64,000 bases of DNA, taken from the NCBI RefSeq assembly GCF_000512205.2, contig NZ_CP006644.1, positions 1,606,520 to 1,670,519 on the forward strand, in the 5' to 3' direction. Position numbers and translations under genes: made by a program. This document shows positions 36,784-46,500 of the stretch, piece after piece; position 1 is the first letter of the stretch; each line of letters starts with the position of its first letter. This stretch comes from Sphingomonas sanxanigenens DSM 19645 = NX02 (GTDB lineage: Bacteria > Pseudomonadota > Alphaproteobacteria > Sphingomonadales > Sphingomonadaceae). The notes under the pieces are model-generated. The model saw nothing but the letters and a program-made list of their open reading frames with translations. It was not told where the DNA came from and ran no database searches.

Positions 36784-37167
36784 ATGAAGGGCTTTATCGC
36801 AGGCGTGGCACTGCTTGCGGCCACCGGTGCGTGGGCGCAGGCCGCGGCACCGGGCGCGGCATGTCCGGCCGGCACGCGCTATGGAACGATCCGGCACAGC
36901 CTGATCAAACCGGGAAAGCTGGCCGTGTTCGAGAAGGCCGTGGCCGCGCACAACGCCTGGTATGTCGACAAGAAGAACGCCACGAGGACGCGCCTGATGC
37001 GGTTGGTCGACAAGCGCGCGCTGATGGAGAGCGAGGCCGCGACGATTACGCTCTATGCCGATACGCCGATGCCCGAGCGCGATGCCGCCTTCGAGGCGTT
37101 CACCGCGCTCTATCGTGACAGTTCGACGTTGAAGGATGAAATGCGCGGCTGTTTGCCGGCGCTGTGA
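36784..37167 (+). CDS. Small secreted hypothetical protein
   Basis: Protein of 127 aa with a signal peptide (MKGFIAGVALLAATGAWAQ) and a mature part with two Cys (AACPAG and MRGCLPAL) that could form a disulfide. AHNAWYVDKKNATRTRLMRL resembles no family I know. ATG at 36784 has GGGGGAG about 7 nt upstream; the ATG at 36781 is slightly close. The 178 nt upstream are a lone promoter region. Convergent with the RidA gene. Confidence 0.7.
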   Translation: MKGFIAGVALLAATGAWAQAAAPGAACPAGTRYGTIRHSLIKPGKLAVFEKAVAAHNAWYVDKKNATRTRLMRLVDKRALMESEAATITLYADTPMPERDAAFEAFTALYRDSSTLKDEMRGCLPAL

Positions 37168-37186
37168 TCGGCTTTGCGGCTGCACG

Positions 37187-37216
37187 CCCAACCGCCGCCG
37201 ATCGGCGGCGGTTGGG
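37187..37216. terminator. 30-bp perfect palindrome, bidirectional terminator-like
   Basis: CCCAACCGCCGCCG-AT-CGGCGGCGGTTGGG lies 20 nt after the secreted protein gene and 10 nt before the end of the convergent RidA gene. No T-run, but the stem is very stable. Confidence 0.65.
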
Positions 37217-37225
37217 TACGCCGGT

Positions 37226-37624
37226 TCAGTCAGCGGCAGGAATGCGCGCGACCACCTTGATCTCGAAATCGAATCCGGCCAGCCAGGTTACGCCCACCGC
37301 GGTCCAGCTTGGGTAGGGCGCTTCGCTGAAGACCTTGTCCTTCGCTGCCAGCACCGTTTCGAACTGCTGCTCGGGGTCGGTGTGGAACGTGGTCACGTCG
37401 ATGACGTCGTCGAAGCCGGCACCCGCCGCTTTCAGCACCGCGCCGAGATTGGCGAAGGCGCGTTCCACCTGCTGCGCGAAGTCCGGCTCGGGCGATCCAT
37501 CCTCGCGGCTGCCGACCTGCCCGGAAACGAACAACAGGTCGCCCGAACGGATCGCCGCCGAGTAACGGTGGATGTCGTACAGCGCCTGGCGGCCCGCGGG
37601 GAAGATTGCGTCACGCTTTGCCAT
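37226..37624 (-). CDS. RidA family protein
   Basis: Protein of 132 aa of the RidA/YjgF/UK114 family, which hydrolyse reactive imines/enamines or related compounds. It has LLFVSGQVGSREDG, VERAFANLGAVLKAAGAGFDDVIDVTTFHTD and a C-terminal AVGVTWLAGFDFEIKVVARIP with the family's final EI..A region (the Arg of RidA proper is absent at the usual WxxR spot). ATG at 37624 has GGAGTGA 6 nt upstream. Divergent from a TetR gene that likely controls it. Confidence 0.9.
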   Translation of the reverse strand: MAKRDAIFPAGRQALYDIHRYSAAIRSGDLLFVSGQVGSREDGSPEPDFAQQVERAFANLGAVLKAAGAGFDDVIDVTTFHTDPEQQFETVLAAKDKVFSEAPYPSWTAVGVTWLAGFDFEIKVVARIPAAD

Positions 37625-37663
37625 GATGTCACTCCATTGATGTGGTGGGCGCTCGGTCATTGA

Positions 37664-37730
37664 TATACGCGCCGTATGTCCGCATATTGGAGCGTACGAG
37701 GCGTATGTCAATTAGCATACGCAGCGTATG
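37664..37730. promoter_or_regulatory. Three copies of a 15-bp operator
   Basis: Between the RidA and TetR genes lie CATACGC-A-GCGTATG (37716-37730, perfect), CGTACGA-G-GCGTATG (37693-37707) and TATACGC-G-CCGTATG (37664-37678). All follow a 7-1-7 palindrome. Starts are 29 and 23 bp apart. This suits cooperative binding of the adjacent TetR protein, repressing both genes. Confidence 0.75.
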
Positions 37731-37747
37731 TAGATGTGAGGAGATGA

Positions 37748-38383
37748 GTGGTGGCCGCGCGACGTCGAGCAGACATGGTGGAGGAGACGCGCGCCAAGCT
37801 GATCGCTGCCGCGCGCCGCGCATTCGCGACCAAGGGGTATGCAGCGGCATCGATGGACGAACTCACCGCCGAAGCGGGGCTCACGCGAGGCGCGCTGTAC
37901 CATAATTTCGGGGACAAGAAGGGACTGCTTCAGGCGGTGATCGGCCAGATCGATGCCGAGATGCTCGCCCGCCAGCACGCGGTGCAGGCCCGTGCGCCGA
38001 CGCGCTGGCAGGGGCTGCTCGACGAGGGTGTCGCCTATATCGAGATGTCGCTCGATCCGGAGATCCAGCGGATCGTCCATCTCGATGGGCCCGCTGTGCT
38101 GGGCGATCCCTCGCGCTGGCCCAACCAGACCGCCTGCCTGCGTGCCACCACCGATACGGTCCAGGCGTTGATCGATGAGGGTGTCGTCCAGCCGGTGGAT
38201 GCGGAGGCGGCGGCGCGGCTGCTCAATGGCGCGGCGCTGAATGCGGCTTTGTGGATCGCCGCGGCGGAGGATCCGGCGGCGGTAATGGTGCGCGCGGTCG
38301 ATGCGTTTCTGCGTCTCGCGGCGGGGCTGCTGCGCGCGGAAGATCCCGGCACCGGGGCGCTTATGTCATTGCCGCGATCATGA
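37748..38383 (+). CDS. TetR/AcrR family transcriptional regulator
   Basis: Repressor of 211 aa. The N-terminal HTH is ARRAFATKGYAAASMDELTAEAGLTRGALYHNFGDKKGLL (about residues 22-60). The C-terminal domain is helical (ligand binding). It starts with GTG at 37748 or 37751; AGGAG is 4 or 7 nt upstream. Divergent from the RidA-family gene with three operator-like repeats in between, so autoregulation and control of RidA are likely. Inducer unknown. Confidence 0.92.
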   Translation: MVAARRRADMVEETRAKLIAAARRAFATKGYAAASMDELTAEAGLTRGALYHNFGDKKGLLQAVIGQIDAEMLARQHAVQARAPTRWQGLLDEGVAYIEMSLDPEIQRIVHLDGPAVLGDPSRWPNQTACLRATTDTVQALIDEGVVQPVDAEAAARLLNGAALNAALWIAAAEDPAAVMVRAVDAFLRLAAGLLRAEDPGTGALMSLPRS

Positions 38384-38483
38384 TCCTTCGATCTCTCCCG
38401 ATCGCCTCGACTTGCCGGCGGCGATATGGTGTCGTCGATGATGGCCGCCGTGCCGGGCAGGCCGGTCCGCAGGAGACGATATC

Positions 38484-38589
38484 TTGACCCGATCCCTCGA
38501 CGATTTCGCGATCACGCGACGCTGGCCGGCGCAGCACCCCGATCGGCTGCAACTCTATTCGCTGCCGACGCCCAACGGCGTGAAGGTCT
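38484..38589 (+). CDS. Glutathione S-transferase, 5' exon (interrupted by group II intron)
   Basis: First 35 codons plus one base of a GST gene. TTG at 38484 has AGGAG 8 nt upstream. The encoded peptide ends LQLYSLPTPNGVKV, the first beta strand and the glutathione-contact turn of the thioredoxin-like domain. The exon ends ..AAG GTC T, and joins to CG ATC ATG ATG at 40538 to give KV-S-IMM without a frame change. The whole spliced protein has 236 aa, a full GST length. Without splicing only this stub is made. Confidence 0.85.
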
Positions 38590-39080
38590 GTGCGCCGTGC
38601 CAAGGCGGCGCTTTCCAGTGGGTGAAAGCCCCACCCGGCAACATGCTCCAGCCGGAAGCAACCGGGGCAGGCATGGAGGTGACGAAATGTCTGAAGCCCC
38701 CGGATGACGGTCACATAGGTGACCGTGCGAGTGTGCAGGCCGCAACGTGAGTGAACGCTGAGCAAACCTCGAAAATGCCGATGTGTGGGCCGACCCGGCC
38801 GGACTTCCGGGGAAGGCTGATACGGATGGGGGAGTTTGAGCGACGCTGAACCCATCCGCCACACCGGGGTAGTGGCGGCAGCATGTACACAAGGAAAGCG
38901 CACGCAACACGGGAAGCCCCATCACGTGCTCGGGGACGAGCAACCGGACGCCCGCGAGGGATGGGACGGGCGCGGTGGGGTGGCGGAGAGGCCCGTAGTA
39001 CCGGGGAAGCCGGGTAATGCCGGTGGAGGGAAGGAGCCTCAGTTCAAGGCGAACGCACCAAGTAGTGAGGGACCGCGAGA

Positions 39081-40412
39081 TTGGGAAACCTATCAACTCC
39101 GAAAAGCGTCCAGAAACTGCAGACGGCGTTGCACGCGAAAGCGAAGGTGGAAGCCGGCTACCGCTTCTACGCGCTGTACGACAAGATCAGCCGCGACGAC
39201 ATTCTGGCTCATGCCTATGCCCAGTGTCGCTCCAATAAGGGCGCACCGGGGATCGACGGTCAGGACTTCGCGGATATCGAGGCGTACGGCGTCGAGCGGT
39301 GGCTGGCGGAACTGACGCTTGCCATCAGAGAGGAGACGTATCGACCGGAACCGATCAGACGGGTCCATATACCGAAAGCCAACGGCAAACTCAGGCCGCT
39401 GGGCATTTCCACCGTGCGGGATCGGGTCTGCATGACAGCAGCGATGCTGGTGCTGGAGCCGATCTTCGAAGCCGACCTTCCGCCAGAGATCTATGCCTAC
39501 CGAACTGGGCGTAACGCCCAGCAGGCCGTGATCGAGGTGGAAGACCAGCTGTTTCATGGCCGTCCCGATGTCGTGGACGCCGACCTCGCCGACTATTTTG
39601 GCAGCATTCCCCATCCCGAACTGATGAAGTCCGTCGCCCGCCGGATCGTCGATCCGCGCGTGCTGCACCTGATCAGGTTGTGGCTGGACTGTGCTGTCGA
39701 GGAAACCGACGACAAAGGCCGGAAGACACGAACGACGGCGGCCAAGGATCAGCGACGCGGCATCCCGCAAGGCTCACCCATCTCACCCTTGCTGGCAAAT
39801 CTTTACATGCGCCGGTTCGTGCTGGGATGGCGGAAGCTCGGTCTTGGGCAACGCCTCGGCGCTCGGCTCGTCACTTACGCTGATGACCTCGTCATCCTAT
39901 GCCAGAAGGGCAACGCGGAAGCCGCGCTCGATCATATGCGCAGGTTGATGGGCAAGCTGAAGCTGACCGTGAACGAGGAAAAGACCCGCATCTGCAAGGT
40001 GCCGGACGAGACGTTCGACTTTCTGGGATACACCTTCGGTCGGATGTACTCTCCGACGACAGGAAGGGCCCGCATGGGCTACCGACCGTCGAAGAAGAGC
40101 ATCAAGCGCACCGTGGATAAAATCCACGCGCTGACCGAGATGACGTCGACATGGCAGGATCCCGCAGTACTGATAGCGAAGATTAACCGGGCGCTACGCG
40201 GTTGGGCCAACTACTTTTCGGTCGGCACAACAAGCAAGGCGTACCGGGCCGTCGACAGCTACACGTTGGTGCGGGTGCGTCGGTGGCTGCGTATCAAACA
40301 TCGAGGCAAGCGACGCAGGGCTCGGGTTTATCCAGACGAGTACCTCTACGAGACCATTGGACTCGTACGCCTGACCAGACTTGGACGTAGCTCGCCATGG
40401 GCGAAGGCGTGA
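39081..40412 (+). CDS. ltrA: Group II intron reverse transcriptase/maturase
   Basis: Intron-encoded protein of 443 aa. RT blocks are complete: IPKANGKLRPLGISTVRDRV, AYRTGRNAQQAV, DADLADYFGSIPH, the RRGIPQGSPISPLLANLYM segment and the active-site YADD (266-269). A maturase (X/thumb) domain follows (LRGWANYFSVG; IKHRGKRRRARVYP). No HNH endonuclease domain follows, so mobility would rely on other priming. It opens with a TTG at 39081 without a clear ribosome site; the true start is uncertain. It lies in domain IV of the intron. Confidence 0.92.
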   Translation: MGNLSTPKSVQKLQTALHAKAKVEAGYRFYALYDKISRDDILAHAYAQCRSNKGAPGIDGQDFADIEAYGVERWLAELTLAIREETYRPEPIRRVHIPKANGKLRPLGISTVRDRVCMTAAMLVLEPIFEADLPPEIYAYRTGRNAQQAVIEVEDQLFHGRPDVVDADLADYFGSIPHPELMKSVARRIVDPRVLHLIRLWLDCAVEETDDKGRKTRTTAAKDQRRGIPQGSPISPLLANLYMRRFVLGWRKLGLGQRLGARLVTYADDLVILCQKGNAEAALDHMRRLMGKLKLTVNEEKTRICKVPDETFDFLGYTFGRMYSPTTGRARMGYRPSKKSIKRTVDKIHALTEMTSTWQDPAVLIAKINRALRGWANYFSVGTTSKAYRAVDSYTLVRVRRWLRIKHRGKRRRARVYPDEYLYETIGLVRLTRLGRSSPWAKA

Positions 40413-40424
40413 TGTCTTGTTCGA

Positions 40425-40457
40425 GAGCCGGGTGCGGGAAATCTGCACGCCCGGTTC
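40425..40457 (+). ncRNA. Group II intron domain V
   Basis: 33-nt hairpin with the catalytic AGC triad at 40426-40428. GAGCCGGG pairs with CCCGGTTC, with a GGAAAT-containing loop region. This is the ribozyme core of the intron, 13 nt after the maturase stop. Confidence 0.9.
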
Positions 40458-40537
40458 GCCGAGCGGGGGGTGAAAACGGAACGTCTGGTAAGCCCTACAG
40501 GCGCACCGCACGTCACCGCGTCACCTCCCGACTCTAC

Positions 40538-41142
40538 CGATCATGATGGAAGAGACCGGGTTGCCCTACGAGGTCCACCGTATCGATTTCGGGAAGGGCG
40601 AGCAGCGCACGCCCGAATTCCTCAGCCTCAACCCCAACGGCAAGATCCCCGCGATCCTCGACCCGAACGGGCCGGGCGGTGAGCCCCTGGCGCTGTTCGA
40701 GTCCGGCGCGATCCTGCATTATCTCGCGGAGAAGACCGGCAAGCTGCTGCCCGCCGATCCGACCGGGCGCTGGGAGACGATCCAGTGGGTCTATTTCCAG
40801 GTCGGCGGCGTCGGGCCGATGTTCGGGCAACTCGGCTTCTTCCACAAGTTCGAAGGCCGTAGCTGGAACGACAAGCGTGCGCTCGACCGCTACGTGGCCG
40901 AGAGCCAGCGGCTGCTGGGGGTGATGGACGCGCATCTGGCGAGCCGCGACTGGTTCGTCGGCGGCGCCTTCAGCATCGCCGACGTCTCGATGCTGGGCAT
41001 GGTGCGCAACCTGATCGGCTTCTACGATGCCGCCGCGCTGGTCGGCTTCGATCGCTATACGCACGTTGCGCGCTGGCTGGATCGCGGGCTGGCGCGCCCG
41101 GCGGTCCAGCGCGGCGTGACGATCCCGGGCGCCGCGGGGTAG
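40538..41142 (+). CDS. Glutathione S-transferase, 3' exon
   Basis: Remaining 201 codons of the interrupted GST. It contains GLPYEVHRIDFGKGEQRTPEFL, then LNPNGKIPAI (cis-Pro region) and LFESGAILHYLAEK (Glu-Ser glutathione contact) of the thioredoxin-like domain. The helical C-terminal domain follows (RDWFVGGAFSIADVSMLGMV, the N-capping S/T-x-x-D motif). Read alone, an ATG at 40543 could give a 199-aa fragment lacking the first strand and therefore probably inactive. GST of the YghU/nu-like bacterial type is likely. Confidence 0.9.
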
Positions 41143-41165
41143 GGCGCCGCGCCCCTGGGGCGGGG

Positions 41166-43169
41166 TTATTCCGGCACGCGCGGCCCGTCCTTCACCGAAT
41201 TCCACACATCGAACCGAAAGGTCCGCGGCGGGCGTTCGGGGCGGACCTCTAAGATCAAGGTCTCGCGCGCGGACGAACCCTGGGGTCGTGCCACCCGCAC
41301 GGTCGCGGTGTGCATCCCGGGTGCCAATGTCGCGGGCAGAGCGAAGCGCCAAAGGTGGGCGCTATGATCCGCCACCGACCCCTGCGGCTGCGGGGGGGCG
41401 GGCGGGGTGCGGGTCTGGCGGCCCTGGATGAAGCCCTGCGCCTCGGCATCGCCCGAACCGCTCTCGAACGCGGTTCGCGCCACGCTCAACTGGCGCTGCA
41501 GTGCGAACGGATCGGCATGTTCGGGGCCGTTGCGGCTGGGCTCGCCACGCGCCTCCTGCGTGTGCGTCATCGCCACGGGCGCCGTGCCGTCGATCGAGAC
41601 AGTGACCTGCGTCGCGCTGTCGCCCAGCCAGACATTGGCGGTCAGCCAGCTTCCTGCGCCCAGGTCCGCCGGGGTGAGCAGTTTCTCGTCGGGCAGATCC
41701 TGCACGCTCAGCGGCGGCACGCGGCCGCGCGTCGCCGGATCGGCGTTGCGCCAGTCGAGCAGCTTCGCTGCCCAGCCGCGGAAGGCCGGCGTGCTGACCG
41801 ATAGCCACATCGCCCGGTCCGCGGGCTCGCCGGTCGCGCGATAGTCGAGATCATAGTCGGTGCCGCTGACCCGCATGTCGACATAGCCGCGCGGCGAGCC
41901 ATCGCCCTGCAGGCTCATCGGAATACCCTCGACATCGAAGTCTCCGCCCCACCAGTCGCCCGCCACCGCGCCCGCGACGACATGGCGGAAGGGAATGCTG
42001 GTCACGCCCACCGCGTCCTTCCACCCCTCATAGGAATCGCCCGGCGCCAGATTTTCCAGCGTGTGACTGTGGCCGGACAGGTCGAGCGCCTTGCGCCCCT
42101 CGAGCAGGGCATAGACCTCCGGCGCATTGTCGGTCTGGTGCGCCCATTCCTTGCGATTGTCGAAGCCGACCAGCGGGATGTGGTGGCCGAGCACGATCAG
42201 CTTCGCCGGATCGGTGTTGGCGATCAGATTCTTGAGGAACGCCATCTGATCGTCGGTGAAGCGGCCGTTGTAGCTTTTCTGCGGATATTCGACGCAGAAG
42301 GGACGGGCACCCTTGCGATTGTCCGCCTCGCCACACGGATAGACGACATTGTCGAGGCCGACGAACAGCACATTGCCCATCTCGAACGCGTAGGTGGCGG
42401 GGCCATAGGTACGCCGCCAGGTGTCCGAAGCGTCGGCGTCGCGATCGGCGTCCGAATCATAGTCGTGATTGCCCTGCACCCACCATTGCGGGATCCTGAG
42501 CGCCCCCAGCACCTCTTCCAGCCGCGGGATCAGCCCGAGGTCGTCGCCCACGAGATCGCCCAGCGCGAACAGGCAGGCGGGCGGGGGACCCTTGCGGTCG
42601 GCGAGTTCGCGCACGATCGAGTCGCGCGCATAGCCGATCTCGTCACCCGAATAGACCTGCACGTCGCCCAGCACCGCGCAGTTGAAGTCCGGCCCGACCG
42701 TGCTCGGCGCGAGCGGGAAGTTGATCGCCGCGGGCAACGGCCCGGTATCCGGCAGCCCGCCGAAGCGCAGCTTGCGCGGCGAGCCGCCAAGTTTGTGCTC
42801 ATAGGCGAAGCGGGGGACGAAGTTGCGATCGGTCGGCACGCGCCAGCCGCTCGGCTGGACCACCGACACGCTCATATCCCTGCGCGCGGGCAGCACATAG
42901 CGGCCGTCAGCGCCGGTCTTCACCACCTCGCGCCCGTTGGAGACGTTGACCCCGGCGAGGCCGTGCTCGCCGGCGTCGAGCCGGCCGTTGCGGTTGGCGT
43001 CATCGAACACGATGCCGCGCACGGTCTTCGCGTCGCGCGCCTTGCCCTTCACCACTTCGATGTCGGCGAACCAGGGCGCATCCGCCGGCGCCCCCGCCCG
43101 GGCGATGCCGCCGGCCAGCGCGGCGGCGCACGCCGCCGTCAGCCACAGGGACTGCGAAACCTTGGTCAT
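41166..43169 (-). CDS. Secreted calcineurin-like metallophosphoesterase
   Basis: Protein of 667 aa with a signal peptide (MTKVSQSLWLTAACAAALAGGIARA). An N-terminal Ig-like domain with VFDDANRNGRLDAGEHGLAGVNV precedes the catalytic core: LGDVQVYSGDE, ALGDLVGDD, QGNHDYD, VLGHHIPL and SGHSHT give the binuclear metal site, except that the usual DxH of block 1 is DxQ. A beta-rich C-terminal domain follows (MetallophosN/C arrangement). ATG at 43169 has GGGAGGG upstream. Divergent from a TonB receptor; phosphate ester scavenging is likely. Confidence 0.9.
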   Translation of the reverse strand: MTKVSQSLWLTAACAAALAGGIARAGAPADAPWFADIEVVKGKARDAKTVRGIVFDDANRNGRLDAGEHGLAGVNVSNGREVVKTGADGRYVLPARRDMSVSVVQPSGWRVPTDRNFVPRFAYEHKLGGSPRKLRFGGLPDTGPLPAAINFPLAPSTVGPDFNCAVLGDVQVYSGDEIGYARDSIVRELADRKGPPPACLFALGDLVGDDLGLIPRLEEVLGALRIPQWWVQGNHDYDSDADRDADASDTWRRTYGPATYAFEMGNVLFVGLDNVVYPCGEADNRKGARPFCVEYPQKSYNGRFTDDQMAFLKNLIANTDPAKLIVLGHHIPLVGFDNRKEWAHQTDNAPEVYALLEGRKALDLSGHSHTLENLAPGDSYEGWKDAVGVTSIPFRHVVAGAVAGDWWGGDFDVEGIPMSLQGDGSPRGYVDMRVSGTDYDLDYRATGEPADRAMWLSVSTPAFRGWAAKLLDWRNADPATRGRVPPLSVQDLPDEKLLTPADLGAGSWLTANVWLGDSATQVTVSIDGTAPVAMTHTQEARGEPSRNGPEHADPFALQRQLSVARTAFESGSGDAEAQGFIQGRQTRTPPAPPQPQGSVADHSAHLWRFALPATLAPGMHTATVRVARPQGSSARETLILEVRPERPPRTFRFDVWNSVKDGPRVPE

Positions 43170-43267
43170 AAAGCCCTCCCGCATCGAACCGCGCGCCGGC
43201 GCCCGGTTGGCGGCCGCACGCAATTCAACAAAAAATCCACAAACCATTCGCCACATGGCGAGCGTTG

Positions 43268-43285
43268 ATGACAGATTGATGTAAG
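43268..43285 (-). promoter_or_regulatory. Pho-box-like repeat
   Basis: On the minus strand CTTACAT-CAAT-CTGTCAT: two 7-mers 4 nt apart, 5/7 and 7/7 to the CTGTCAT half-site of PhoB boxes. It lies 99 nt before the phosphoesterase start. The 385-bp divergent region (43170-43554) is AT-rich and holds no gene. Confidence 0.5.
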
Positions 43286-43439
43286 CTGGGATCCGACCAT
43301 GAATCTGCATGAGCCGCCGCATTGTCGAGAATATGGTGGCGTAACCGCCCGTATTGCCCGGATCTCTGGGGCTATCCAACAGTATCAGCATTAACGAGAT
43401 GTTGTATCATTCAGTTCGAATTTATGCTGGTTTGTTGTT

Positions 43440-43457
43440 TTGTTGACCGATTGTCAC
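43440..43457 (+). promoter_or_regulatory. Weak Pho-box-like repeat
   Basis: TTGTTGA-CCGA-TTGTCAC: the second half-site matches CTGTCAC at 6/7, the first is poor. It lies 98 nt upstream of the TonB receptor start. Only suggestive. Confidence 0.25.
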
Positions 43458-43554
43458 AAAAAATCCACGCAGCCCGCCTAGGCGCCAGATCGCACCGGGC
43501 TGGCCGCAGGGAGGCCCGGCACCGCCAGCCCAAACCATAATCGGGGGACTTATC

Positions 43555-46500
43555 GTGACGAGCCTTTCGCGAACCGCGCGGCGTGCCGCGTTCATCCGTG
43601 CTGCGCTGCTGCTCGGCGCCGCGCTGCCCGCAACCGTCGCGCTCGCGCCGGCCGCGCATGCGCAGGATTATACCAACATCACCGCTTCCGGCCGCGTGAC
43701 CAACGAAAACGGCGCGCCGATCGCCGGCGCGACGGTGACGATCAAATCGTCCGACCGCGGCATCGAGCGCACGACGACGACCAACGACGCCGGCTCCTAC
43801 AGCTTCGACCAGCTCACCCCGGGCGCCTATGATTTCAGCGTCAGCGCCACCGGCTTCGCTGCCTATACCGAACAGCGCGTGCTACTGACCGCAGCCAATG
43901 GCGGCGGCAACAGCTTCCGCCTCGTGCCCGACCAGCGCGACGGCGACATCGTCGTGCAGGGCCAGCGCATCGTCACTGCCGACTTCAACGATGCGACCAC
44001 CGGCGCGGTGATCGAGCTGGCGGATATCGACAAGCGTCTTCCCGTCGCGCGTACCTTGCAGGATGTGGTGATGCTGGCGCCGGGCGTGACCCGCGGGTCC
44101 AGCACCAACGGCACCTTCGCCAACCAGGTGACGATCAACGGCTCCACCTTCACCGAAAACGCCTATTTCGTGAACGGCCTCGCCATCACCAACTTCCGCA
44201 TCGGCCTGGCGCCGGTGGAGGTGCCCTATGACTTCTACGAGACGATCGAGGTCAAGACCGGCGGCTATCCGGCAGAATTCGGCCGTGCCACCGGCGGCGT
44301 GATCAACGCCGTCACCAAATCCGGTTCCAACGACTATCATGCCAGCGTGCTCGGCACGTGGGAGCCCAACGGCCTGCGTTCCAACTCGCCCGGCACCGTC
44401 GAGCTCGACAATGAGGATGCCACCCGCACCCGGCGCGAACTGGTGCTGCAGGCGAGCGGCCCGATCATCAAGGACCATCTGTTCGTCTACGGCCTCTACA
44501 ATTTCCGCGAGTTCGAGAGCTTCACGCCGGATGCCGACCAGGACAATGCGACCCGCGTCCGCAACACCAGCCCGTTCTGGGGCGTGAAGGTCGACGGCTA
44601 TGTCACCGACGACCAGCACCTCGAATTCACCTATTTCGACAGCAGCAACGACACCCACACCCGCAGCCTGGTCTATGATCGCGCGACGGGCGAGAAGGGC
44701 GCCGAGACCGGCGGCACCGACCAGCGCGCCGGCGGCGAGAATTTCGTCGGCCGCTACACCGGCACCTTCGCGCCCTGGCTCACCGTTTCCGCCGCCTATG
44801 GCCAGAACAAGCTGCGCGACGGCACCCTGCCGCTCGACATCACCAATGAACGCGTCCTCGACTATCGCGAGAATCCGGCGGGCACCGACATCGGCCTCAA
44901 CCGCATCACCGATGCCTATGGCCTGACCAACGACAAGCGTGAATTCTACCGCGCCGATGTCGATTTCAACTTCGAGATCTTCGGCGCGCACCACCTGCGC
45001 GTGGGCTATGATCATGAAACCGACACGTCCAGCCAGATCCACCAGACGATGGGTGGCGGCTTCTACAAGATCTTCACCGCCGGCACGCAGGATTCCGCCG
45101 ACCTCGGCATCCCGCTGGGCACCGACTATTACACCACCCGCGTGTATCGCAACAATGGCGAGACCACGGTCAAGAACGAAGCCTTCTATATCGAGGATGA
45201 CTGGTCGCTGTTCGACGACCGTGTGAAGTTGCAGCTCGGGCTGCGCAACGACCGGTTCAGCAACCAGGGGGTCGACGGCAAATCCTATTACAAGTCCGGC
45301 AACCAGTGGGCGCCGCGCCTCGGCGCCTCGTTCGACGTGTTCGGCGATCGCCGCACGAAGCTCTACGGCTTCTTCGGCAGATATTTCCTGCCGATGTCGG
45401 GCGATATCAACCTGAACGTCGCCGGCGGCACCGTCACCTACACGCGCTACAACCTGCTCAACGGCATCAACAGCGCCGATGGCACGCCGAATGCCGGCGC
45501 GCCGATCCTCGGCGGCCTTGGCCTCACCGCCTGCCCCGATACCGGCGTCGCCAACTGCATCGTCAGCCGGGACGGCAGCACCGCCGATTACTCCTCGTCG
45601 ATCGCGCACAACCTCAAGCCGCAATCGATCGACGAGTTCATCTTCGGCGGCGAGCATCGGCTCGGCGACGGCATCAAGCTGGGCCTCTATTACACCCATC
45701 GCAGCCTCAACGACGCGATCGAGGATATCTCGGCGGATTATGGCGCGCGCGCCTATTGCGTCCGCGCTGGGTTCAGCGAGGCTGATTGCACCGCCCAATT
45801 CCCCGGCGGCTCGATCTGGCCGATCGCCAATCCCGGGCGTGACACGGTGATCAACATCACCTTGCCGGACGGCACCAACGAAGTCGCCACCTTGCGCGCC
45901 GAGGATCTGCGTTACCCGAAGCCCAAGCGCAATTTCGACTCCGTCACGCTCACCTTCGATCGCGCGTTCGACGGCGTGTGGGGGCTCTCCGGCTCCTACA
46001 CCTGGGCGATGAACAAGGGCAATTATGAGGGCGGCGTGCGCTCGGAGAACGGCCAGCTCGCGGTCAACCGCTCGGCCGACTTCGACTCGCCCGGCTTCCT
46101 CAGCGGCGCCTATGGCTATCTGCCCAACGATCGCCGCCACACGCTCAAGCTCTATGGCAGCTATCGACCGCTGAGCTTCCTCGATCTCGGCGCCAACCTG
46201 CTGGTGCAGTCACCGAAGCATTACAGCTGCATCGGCACCGTGCCGTTCGACGTGGACCCGACCGCCTACGGCTATCATGGCTATAGCTATTATTGCGGCG
46301 GCGAGGTCGTGCCACGCGGCTCCGCCTTCAAGGGCGACTGGCTGAAGTCGATCGACGTCAGCGCGGTGGTCAACATGCCCAAGACCTGGGGTATCGACGC
46401 CTCGCTGCGCTTCGACGTGTTCAACCTGTTCAACAGCAAGTCGGTGACCGCCTTCAACGAAGCCGGCGAACTTGGCAACGGCACCCCGAACCCGCTCTAT

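Larger units (their letters stand above)
38590..40537 (+). mobile_element. Group II intron (retroelement) inside a GST gene
   Basis: The element is 1948 nt. It begins GTGCG, the group II 5' consensus, and ends in AC (the AY consensus). It encodes a reverse transcriptase/maturase. About 490 nt of structured non-coding RNA (domains I-III) precede the protein gene. Domain V (40425-40457) and a domain VI stem (CGGGGGGTGA 40464-40473 pairing with TCACCTCCCG 40521-40530) precede the 3' junction. The junctions restore the host reading frame exactly, so it is a well-placed and probably splicing-competent intron. Confidence 0.93.

Noticed and set aside
38361-39096. Minus-strand frames in the intron's 5' RNA region
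   Set aside because: They lie in structured group II domains I-III and show no protein signature; the region is explained by ribozyme RNA.
41150-41162. CGCCCC-T-GGGGCG as a terminator between GST and phosphoesterase
   Set aside because: Only a 6-bp stem with a one-base loop, so it would open to a weaker 5-bp form; not strong enough to call.
43882-46140. 752-codon open frame on the minus strand opposite the second large receptor
   Set aside because: Shadow frame of the carboxypeptidase-like TonB receptor; low-complexity Val/Ala/Gly/Glu sequence without domains.
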